This document shows positions 1-5,475 of a DNA stretch of 5,475 nt, one piece after another. Positions within the stretch are counted from its first letter, which is position 1. Each line of letters begins with the position of its first letter. The stretch is taken from positions 1 through 5,475 of the forward strand of contig CAMZHP010000238.1 in assembly GCA_947306845.1 (NCBI GenBank). Reading direction: 5' to 3'. The notes beneath the pieces were generated by a model. That model ran no database searches and had not been told where the DNA came from. It saw only the letters and a program-made list of their open reading frames with translations. The stretch comes from an uncultured Prevotellaceae bacterium. GTDB lineage: Bacteria > Bacteroidota > Bacteroidia > Bacteroidales > Bacteroidaceae. The position numbers were made by a program, and so were the translations under genes.

Positions 1-2
1 GC

Positions 3-92
3 CACATCGTCGTCGGCACCCAAGCCCCCGAGGTCTGCCCCGTCTGCAACCACCCGCAAGCCTACTTCGAAATCAACCAGCAGAACTACTGA
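3..92 (+). CDS. Rubrerythrin, C-terminal end (partial)
   Basis: This is the last 29 codons of a gene that begins before the window, ending in TGA. The visible peptide contains CPVCNHPQAYF, the second half of the rubredoxin-like Fe(Cys)4 knuckle that closes rubrerythrins. The two cysteines of this CPxC would bind the single iron together with another CxxC pair that lies outside the window. Rubrerythrins are cytoplasmic non-haem di-iron proteins that reduce hydrogen peroxide in anaerobes, taking electrons through this rubredoxin domain. The di-iron four-helix part is not visible, so the exact subfamily cannot be told. The codons favour C in the third position, unlike the AT-richer gene at the right end of the window. 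Nothing suggests a functional link with the downstream helicase genes. It probably marks the chromosomal border of the accessory module. Confidence 0.85.
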   Translation, partial: HIVVGTQAPEVCPVCNHPQAYFEINQQNY

Positions 93-106
93 TAGCCTTA
101 CGGCAT

Positions 107-112
107 TATAAT
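107..112 (+). promoter_or_regulatory. Possible -10 hexamer (TATAAT) before the SNF2 gene
   Basis: An exact TATAAT lies in the 33-base gap between the rubrerythrin stop and the ATG at 126. If used, transcription would start near 119 and leave a leader of only about 7 bases, almost leaderless. No TTGACA-like -35 is seen at the expected distance, and no clear Bacteroidota-type TTTG / TAnnTTTG pair either. The hexamer may be chance, with the SNF2 gene transcribed from the rubrerythrin promoter or elsewhere. I also see no hairpin followed by a T run in the gap, so no terminator separates the genes. Confidence 0.2.
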
Positions 113-125
113 CGCATGATGTGAT

Positions 126-2594
126 ATGACAAAGAAGCAGAACTCGACCTCTACGAAGACTCAAGAAAAACAATCCCAAACTGAAAAGAAGAAGCCCGAA
201 GCAAGGCTAAGCAATGTGGTGAAGCCTGACAATATGAGCCTTGAAGAATGGCAACGCACATTGCGACGGCAGGCAGCGGAACGTGAGATGCTCAATGTTC
301 AGGCCGTGGACGCAACTCTTTGTCCTGGAGAATACCGTGTCACCAATCCCAAAAGCAGAGAGGAGTACAAGGTGGTATTCCGTGCCGAAAACAGCATGTG
401 GAACTATTGTTCGTGCATGGATTTTAAGACCTCCCAGCTAGGCACTTGCAAGCACCTCGAAGCCGTAAAGCTGAAACTGAATGGTCATCCCCATGTAGTT
501 AATACCCCTTCTTACTCATCTGTCTATCTGTCCTATCGTAATGGACGCAAGGTCTCCCTTCGCATTGGGAGCAACCATAGGGAGGAGATGGAACAGCTCG
601 CCAAGCAGTATTTCGACTCCCACAGCCATCTCCGCGAAGAAGCCTTTCCTATCTTTGACCAATTCCTTTCAGCCGCTGCCCATTTCGATTCCGATTTTCG
701 GTGCTACCAAGATGCTATCGACTTTGTCGTTGACCGTCGCGAAAACATCAGGCGATGTAATCTGGTGGAAGAAAAATACAACAACGAACAACTCGACATC
801 CTTCTCGACACACAACTCTACCCGTACCAAAAAGAGGGTATCCGTTTCGCCGCCAAAGCCGGTCGCGCCATCATCGCTGACGAGATGGGGCTCGGCAAGA
901 CCATTCAGGCTATCGGTACCGCTGAGTTGCTCCTTCGCGAAGGCTTTGTGGACAACATCCTCATCGTATGCCCCACATCGCTCAAATACCAGTGGAAACG
1001 CGAGATAGAACGTTTCACCCATCGCGAAGTTCTAGTCATCGAAGGTCTCCATACCCGTCGCCTCGAGCAGTACAAGATGCCACAACCATACAAAATAGTC
1101 TCATACAACTCTGTCTGCAACGACCTCAAGGTGCTACGGCGTATGGAGACTGACATGGTTATAATGGACGAGGTGCAGCGGCTGAAAAACTGGGACACAC
1201 AGATAGCCCGTGCCGCCCGCCACATCAATTCACAATACACCGTGCTGCTTTCGGGCACACCGTTAGAGAATAAACTGGAGGAACTCTACTCCATCGTCGA
1301 ATTAGCTGACCAATTCGCGCTCGCGCCTTACTACAAGTTCCGCAACGACCATATCCTTTGTGACGAGACAGGTAAGGTCATTGGCTACCAGAACCTCAAT
1401 ACCATTAAGAAGAGGCTTCAACATATCATGATTCGTCGCCGCAAGAGTGATGTACACCTCCAGCTGCCTGGCCGCATGGACCAAAACCTCTTCGTGCCAA
1501 TGACTAAAGAACAGCGCGAGATGCACGAGGAGTTCAAGTCTGGTGTAGCAGCATTGGTGCTGAAATGGAAGCGCATGCACTTCCTCAGCGAGAAAGACCG
1601 CAAGCGACTGCTCCTATTGCTGTCACAGATGCGTATGGTGTGCGACAGCACCTTCATCCTTGACCAGCAGTCACGCTACGACACCAAGATTGACGAGCTG
1701 ATGAACATCCTCGACAGCTATCTCGTTGGGGGCAATGGCAAGGTGGTAGTCTTCAGTGGATGGGAACGCATGACGAGGCTGGTAGCACAAGAGCTAACGC
1801 AACGTGGCATTAGGTTTGAATATCTTCATGGCGGCATTCCCTCGGCCAAACGAAAGGACTTGGTGAACAATTTCACCGACCAGCCCGACAGCCGCGTCTT
1901 CCTCAGCACCGATGCGGGCAGCACCGGACTCAACCTACAGGCAGCATCGCTCATCGTCAACCTCGACCTGCCGTGGAATCCCGCCGTTCTGGAGCAGCGC
2001 ATTGCCCGCATCTACCGCATCGGCCAGCAACGCAACATACAGGTCATCAATCTAGTGTCAGCCGACAGCTTCGAAGAACAGATGATTGCGCGCCTCAAGT
2101 TCAAATCTTCCCTCTTCGAGGGTGCGTTGGATGGCGGAGAAGACACCATTTTCGCCAACGACGACAAATTCAAGGGCATTATGTCGCTGGTTGCCGACTA
2201 TGTGGAAGAGGACACTAGTAGTGGAGTACTCCCGTGTACACCTATGGAAGCACCTGAAGAGACCGAGGCCCCACGCAAAGACCTTACCCCCAGCACACAG
2301 ACCAGCCTCTTTCCTGAAGTGTCGGGAGAGTCTGACCTGTCTGACCATTCTGACTTGCCCGACAAACCCAGCAGCTCCCCAACTGACCTAATCAATCAAG
2401 GAACCACCTTCCTCTCCAACTTGGTGCAAACACTCTCCAGCCCAGAGCAAACCAAACAGCTGCTCGACACGCTAGTACATGAAGACCCGGCTACCGGTCA
2501 AACATCAGTCCGCATCCCTGTGCCCGACCGCCAAACTATCCAAAATTTCTTCTCACTCCTCGGTCAATTCCTTGCGAGTGGGAATAAGAAGTGA
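126..2594 (+). CDS. SWIM zinc-finger SNF2-family DNA helicase/translocase
   Basis: An 822-residue cytoplasmic protein, expected to use ATP to translocate on double-stranded DNA and displace bound proteins; SNF2 proteins seldom unwind strands. A Lys/Gln/Ser-rich start (1-30) leads to a SWIM zinc finger with Cys95, Cys97, Cys108 and His110. The first RecA lobe has the Walker A motif DEMGLGKT (252-259), the Walker B box DEVQ (348-351) and LLSGTPLEN (374-382). The second lobe has a VVFSGW strand (541-546), STDAGSTGLNLQ (594-605) and QRIARIYRIGQ (624-634), holding the arginine fingers. Residues about 690-757 are an acidic, Ser/Pro-rich linker and 758-822 a short, probably helical tail I do not recognise. 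The ATG at 126 is chosen because it is the first in frame and nearby upstream ATGs run straight into TGA; no good Shine-Dalgarno is seen. Its end overlaps or abuts the primase-helicase gene, suggesting coupled translation. It could be a general repair-type SNF2, but the context favours an anti-invader role (inference). Confidence 0.93.
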   Translation: MTKKQNSTSTKTQEKQSQTEKKKPEARLSNVVKPDNMSLEEWQRTLRRQAAEREMLNVQAVDATLCPGEYRVTNPKSREEYKVVFRAENSMWNYCSCMDFKTSQLGTCKHLEAVKLKLNGHPHVVNTPSYSSVYLSYRNGRKVSLRIGSNHREEMEQLAKQYFDSHSHLREEAFPIFDQFLSAAAHFDSDFRCYQDAIDFVVDRRENIRRCNLVEEKYNNEQLDILLDTQLYPYQKEGIRFAAKAGRAIIADEMGLGKTIQAIGTAELLLREGFVDNILIVCPTSLKYQWKREIERFTHREVLVIEGLHTRRLEQYKMPQPYKIVSYNSVCNDLKVLRRMETDMVIMDEVQRLKNWDTQIARAARHINSQYTVLLSGTPLENKLEELYSIVELADQFALAPYYKFRNDHILCDETGKVIGYQNLNTIKKRLQHIMIRRRKSDVHLQLPGRMDQNLFVPMTKEQREMHEEFKSGVAALVLKWKRMHFLSEKDRKRLLLLLSQMRMVCDSTFILDQQSRYDTKIDELMNILDSYLVGGNGKVVVFSGWERMTRLVAQELTQRGIRFEYLHGGIPSAKRKDLVNNFTDQPDSRVFLSTDAGSTGLNLQAASLIVNLDLPWNPAVLEQRIARIYRIGQQRNIQVINLVSADSFEEQMIARLKFKSSLFEGALDGGEDTIFANDDKFKGIMSLVADYVEEDTSSGVLPCTPMEAPEETEAPRKDLTPSTQTSLFPEVSGESDLSDHSDLPDKPSSSPTDLINQGTTFLSNLVQTLSSPEQTKQLLDTLVHEDPATGQTSVRIPVPDRQTIQNFFSLLGQFLASGNKK
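2331..2366 (+). repeat. Imperfect 9-bp tandem repeat (Ser-Asp-x) in the SNF2 linker
   Basis: Four consecutive 9-base units read TCTGACCTG, TCTGACCAT, TCTGACTTG and CCCGACAAA. They encode SDL-SDH-SDL-PDK, residues 736-747 of the SNF2 protein, inside its acidic low-complexity linker. The unit is a multiple of three, so gain or loss of copies would change linker length without breaking the frame. The repeat is short and decayed, and may simply reflect a disordered spacer. Confidence 0.5.
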
Positions 2595-2605
2595 CGTGTC
2601 AGATG
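2591..2605 (+). promoter_or_regulatory. Coupled stop/start junction between the two helicase genes
   Basis: The SNF2 stop TGA (2592-2594) is embedded in GTGA, so a GTG at 2591 could start the next frame with a 4-base overlap. An ATG in that same frame lies at 2603, eight bases after the stop. Either arrangement is typical of translational coupling, in which ribosomes ending one gene begin the next. I prefer ATG 2603 because ATG is the stronger start and the four extra residues (MTCQ) add nothing recognisable. The A/G-rich stretch before 2591 might help ribosome binding, but no standard GGAGG is present. Confidence 0.55.
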
Positions 2606-2962
2606 GATGAAAACATCAACCATATTCATCTCATTGCACGGATTCAGTTCCTTGAGCAAGAGAATGCCGTGCTCAAGCAAGTCCTCAAAAAGAATGGCAT
2701 CCCTTTCCCAAATGAGAACGTTTTCGATAAGCCGAGCGCAGAGGGCAAATCACGCAGTGTTTGCACTATGCCGAGGCGAGGAAACGATGGTTGCGAAGAG
2801 ACCAACGACAATCCTCCATCAGCCAAGTACCGCCTGTCAGTTCAGGAGAAGCTTGATTTGTTCTCCAGCCTTTTCCGTGGAAGAATGGATGTTTTTGCAC
2901 GTCGGTGGTACAGTGCATCAACTGGCAAGTCTGGCTACCAGCCTGTTTGCCACAATGAGTAG
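2603..2962 (+). CDS. N-terminal fragment of the TOTE-type protein, ending at the amber codon
   Basis: This is the piece translated if TAG acts as a normal stop: 119 residues from ATG 2603, or 123 from GTG 2591. It begins with a leucine-rich heptad segment (LIARIQFLEQENAVLKQVL) that should form a short coiled coil and could mediate dimerisation. A charged, poorly ordered linker follows, then LFSSLFRGRMDVFARRW and GKSGYQPVCHNE, both typical of the region just before the primase in this family. It keeps only the first of four zinc-binding cysteines and has no catalytic residue, so the fragment would not be an enzyme. It might still act as a small dimerising peptide, but nothing in the sequence shows selection for that. 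Confidence 0.6.
   Translation: MDENINHIHLIARIQFLEQENAVLKQVLKKNGIPFPNENVFDKPSAEGKSRSVCTMPRRGNDGCEETNDNPPSAKYRLSVQEKLDLFSSLFRGRMDVFARRWYSASTGKSGYQPVCHNE
2960..2962 (+). other. In-frame amber (TAG) at a probable conserved Trp position
   Basis: The codons around it read His-Asn-Glu-TAG-Ser-Phe-Gly-Leu-Cys. Relatives, as I remember them, read Asn-Glu-Trp here, followed by Gly-x-Cys and the CxxC pair. A single G-to-A change turns TGG into TAG. The codon lies between Cys116 and Cys125 of the zinc cluster, and the frame is open on both sides with family-like sequence. Confidence 0.85.
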
Positions 2963-5475
2963 TCTTTCGGATTGTGCGACAAAAAGCAGCACAAATGTGC
3001 AGAGTGCCCGAACCGTGAGTTCGAACCACTGACATCGGAGCAAATATACCGCCACCTTGAAGGAAAAGACGAACTTGCACGCGATGTAATTGGACTATAT
3101 CCGATACTTGAGGACAATACATGTTATTTCCTATGTGCAGACTTCGATGACAAAAATTGCGAACATGGTTATCAAAAAGACTTGAGAGCATACACCAGTG
3201 TTTGCAAGGATTGGGGTATCCACGTCTCTGTTGAACGCTCTCGTTCAGGCAATGGTGCCCATGCGTGGATTTTTTTTGAGAAACCGATACCAGCATACAA
3301 AGCACGCCGATTGGGCAATGCTCTTCTCACAGAAGCCATGCGTCGCGATGGCCGCATCTCATTCAAATCTTACGACCGGTTCTTCCCCAATCAAGACCAA
3401 CTACCCGTTGGCGGTTTAGGTAATTTGGTAGCACTACCATTGCAGGGACGCGCCCGTCGTGCGGGGAATAGCATATTTGTCGACGACTCTTTTACCCCAT
3501 ATAAAGACCAGTGGGAGTATCTTCTTTCTGTCAGAAAAATGTCAGAAGAACATATTGATGAACTAATTGCCACTCAAGGTCATCAGCCCGAATTAGGGAA
3601 TCTTACTAAATCCTCAGAGAAAATGCCCTGGGAATTGCCCCAATCAGAAGAATTGTCACCATCGGATTTCCCAAGCCAAATAATCCTACTAAGAGCAAAT
3701 GGATTGTATATACCCATACAAGGACTTTCGGCCAAGGTGCTGAACCACTTGAAACGCATTGCCGCATTCCGTAACCCAGAATTCTATAGCCGTCAAGGCA
3801 TGCACTTCTCTACCTACAATGTCCCTCGGATAATATCCTGCTCAGAAATTATGGATGATTGGCTGCTCATGCCACGTGGTTGTGAGGATGCAGTTGTTGA
3901 CTTACTTGAAGACAACGAGATTCCATATCACATAGACGATAAAGTGCAAGTTGGCAACCCCATATCAGTACATTTCAAAGGCACACTCCGCGAAGATCAA
4001 GAATATGGACTGAAAAGGTTGCTAGAACACAACAATGGCACATTGTCGGCTACCACTGCCTTTGGGAAAACAGTGACAGCCGCAGGACTGATAGCCAAAC
4101 GTGGAGTGAACACTCTAATACTTGTGCATACCAAAGCCCTTTTAATCCAATGGAAAGAAACGCTTGTACGGTTTCTCGACATAGACTATTCTTTGGACGA
4201 TCTTACTAGAAAGAAACAGAAAACTTTCTCACCTATAGGGTGCTTATGTACAGGTGAAAACAGTCTTCATGGTGTAATTGATGTCGCCTTGATACAGTCT
4301 TGCCTATCTGATGGCGAAACAAAGCCCTTCATCAAAGACTATGGCATGGTGATTGCTGACGAGTGTCACCATGTCTCTTCTGCCAAGTTTGAACAGGTTA
4401 TGAAAAACGTACAAGCCAAGTATGTCTATGGTCTTACTGCCACCCCAATTCGCAAGGACGGACACCAGCCTATCATCTTCATGCAGTGTGGCCCAATTCG
4501 ATACAAAGCAGATGCGTTGTCTCAGATGTTGAGTCAAAACTTTACACGACTTCTTATTCCTCGATTCACACAGTTCAACCTATTGACAGATAACAAGAAA
4601 AGTTTCACCCAGATACAGGAAGAACTATCAACAAATGAAACACGCAACCTACTGATTTTAGAGGATATCGTCCACAGTTTGCAGCAAGGCAGAACGCCAT
4701 TGATACTCACAAGCCGGACTTCACATGTCAAGCTTCTTGCAGAACTGCTACAACCTCATTGTAAACATGTCGTCACTCTTTTAGGTTCTGAATCCAACAA
4801 GATTAAACGACAGCAAACAGAGAAACTGAAAAGCATTCCGACAACAGAGTCTTTAGCAATTATTGCCACAGGAAAATATATAGGGGAAGGATTTGACTAT
4901 CCAAGGCTTGACACCCTATTTCTAACAATGCCAGTGTCGTGGAAGGGACTTGTTGCCCAATATGCAGGCCGGTTGCACCGAGACTATGAAGGTAAGGTCG
5001 ATGTCAGAATATATGATTATGTGGACATCCGAGTCCCATTATGCGAACTGATGTATCGCCGACGATTAAAGGGCTATTCTGCCGTTGGATACCAAGTATG
5101 CTCACCTAGCGGAAAAACATCAACAACTGATTCTTTCTTCAATGGTCGTAACTACTTGCAGCCATTCCTCAACGACCTTTTATCAGCAAAACACTCTATA
5201 ATTATTGCAACACCAAAAATTATAGCCTCCAAGACGTCTAAAGTTTTACAAACATTAGTGGAGTTAATGCGCAGTGGCATTGAGGTAGCTATCACAACCC
5301 AAGATGTAAGCACTGAAATAGTAGAACATCTGCCTTTGACACTCGCCCCTATACAACCTTGCAACTTTGTCGTGATAGACCGAACCCTCATCTGGTACGG
5401 TGACATCCATTTCCTTGGGTATAGTACAGAATCTTCTACCGCTATCCGATTGGCCGATTCCGCCCTAGCTGAAGA
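2963..5475 (+). CDS. Downstream open frame: AEP primase, SF2 helicase and PLD-like domains (partial, no usable start)
   Basis: This is the 837-codon stretch after the amber codon, open to the window edge. It carries all the recognisable primase and helicase motifs of the split gene. It lacks a credible start of its own. The first in-frame ATG is at 3338, beyond two of the three primase metal-site motifs (ADFDD and SGNGAHAW). Before it only TTG codons at 2972, 3182 and 3311 occur, none with a visible ribosome site. Restart at TTG 2972, nine bases after the stop, would save the primase domain and three of the four zinc cysteines, but is speculative. Starting at 3338 would give a helicase-PLD protein with a crippled primase. 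In the PLD-like end, the aligned HxKxxxxD segment reads PCNFVVID, so His and Lys are replaced. The true stop lies outside the window, probably close by. Confidence 0.7.
3270..3277 (+). repeat. Run of eight T inside the primase domain
   Basis: Eight consecutive T bases encode part of Ile-Phe-Phe just after the SGNGAHAW primase motif. The frame is correct as given. Runs of this length can slip during replication, transcription or sequencing, so this is a likely site for a frameshift allele elsewhere. No shifted product is suggested here. Confidence 0.4.

Larger units (their letters stand above)
2603..5475 (+). pseudogene. TOTE-type AEP primase / SF2 helicase / PLD-like protein with an internal amber stop (3' end beyond window)
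   Basis: One reading frame, 957 codons visible, broken by a single TAG at codon 120. Numbered from ATG 2603, the order is: coiled coil (about 5-30); four-cysteine zinc cluster (Cys116, Cys125, Cys132, Cys135); AEP primase-polymerase domain with metal ligands Asp180 and Asp182 (ADFDD), SGNGAHAW (215-222) and Asp265 in FPNQD; a family-specific linker (about 300-460) including NPEFYSRQGMHFSTYN; an SF2 helicase with TTAFGKT (484-490), DECH (586-589), TATP (612-615) and QYAGRLHR (786-793); and a PLD-like domain from about 845 to the window edge. The architecture matches the primase-helicase-nuclease proteins called TOTE conflict systems (recalled, not searched), predicted to make or process nucleic acid during defence. 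Without read-through only a 119-residue stub is made. Apart from TAG the frame is clean, so decay, if real, is recent. Lower GC than the SNF2 gene in sampled stretches suggests a separate history. Confidence 0.8.

Noticed and set aside
541..1008. 155-codon + strand frame inside the SNF2 gene
   Set aside because: It is out of frame with the complete SNF2 motifs, and its low-complexity Ser/Thr/Pro-rich translation is typical of a shifted reading.
669..1258. Antisense frames opposite the SNF2 Walker A region
   Set aside because: They are shadows of a strongly coding + strand. They overlap each other and have no motif or start signal.
2591..2602. GTG 2591 as the definite start of the second gene
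   Set aside because: The 4-base GTGA overlap is plausible, but ATG 2603 lies in the same frame four codons later and is the stronger start, so the GTG is kept only as an alternative.
2960..2962. TAG reassigned to an amino acid genome-wide
   Set aside because: No other in-frame TAG occurs in the 822-codon SNF2 gene or in the remaining 837 visible codons of the split gene. Both upstream genes end in TGA, so TGA recoding is not suggested either. A single TAG at a Trp site fits a point mutation better.
2607..3032. 141-codon + strand frame overlapping the start of the primase-helicase gene
   Set aside because: It is a shifted frame over sequence whose other frame shows clear family motifs. The peptide is Ser/Arg-rich with no recognisable domain, and it does not join the primase frame.
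2766..3305. 179-codon antisense frame across the amber region
   Set aside because: It lies opposite the conserved zinc cluster and primase motifs, its peptide resembles no family, and there is no promoter evidence.
1..5475. CRISPR array, insertion sequence, tRNA or rRNA
   Set aside because: No regularly spaced repeats, terminal inverted repeats, transposase motifs or tRNA-like clover pattern were seen. The window is filled by coding sequence.

Overview
The window looks like part of a genome from an anaerobic bacterium, most likely a member of the Bacteroidota. The evidence is a rubrerythrin tail at the left edge, no clear Shine-Dalgarno sequence before the large genes, and the general style of the proteins. 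The phylum is an inference, because no marker gene is present. Every supported gene lies on the + strand and almost no DNA is left non-coding.

Layout. Bases 3-92 are the last 29 codons of a rubrerythrin-type protein. A 33-base gap follows, holding only a possible -10 hexamer. Bases 126-2594 encode an 822-residue SWIM zinc-finger plus SNF2-family helicase/translocase with all main motifs present. A second large gene begins at the end of the first (GTG overlap at 2591 or ATG at 2603) and runs off the right edge. In order it encodes a short coiled coil, a four-cysteine zinc cluster, an archaeo-eukaryotic primase (AEP) domain, a superfamily 2 helicase and a phospholipase-D-like (PLD) domain. I recognise this as the primase-helicase-nuclease architecture that domain databases label 'TOTE conflict system' (name from memory). 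Such proteins are predicted, from gene content, to act against invading DNA.

The most striking point is that the second gene is interrupted by one in-frame TAG at 2960-2962, between the first and second cysteines of the zinc cluster. It lies where I remember the family carrying a conserved tryptophan (Asn-Glu-Trp), so one G-to-A change of TGG would explain it. The frame then stays open for 837 codons to the window end with primase and helicase motifs intact. The gene is therefore a very recent nonsense allele, a sequencing error, or a gene read through by suppression. The C-terminal PLD-like domain also lacks the His and Lys of its HKD motif in the segment where I align it.

Working model (inference): the two genes form one translationally coupled module. 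The SNF2 protein would remodel or translocate on target DNA, and the primase-helicase protein would process it. The module sits beside a housekeeping oxidative-stress gene, as an accessory defence insertion might. The second gene appears more AT-rich than the first, which would fit a mosaic origin.
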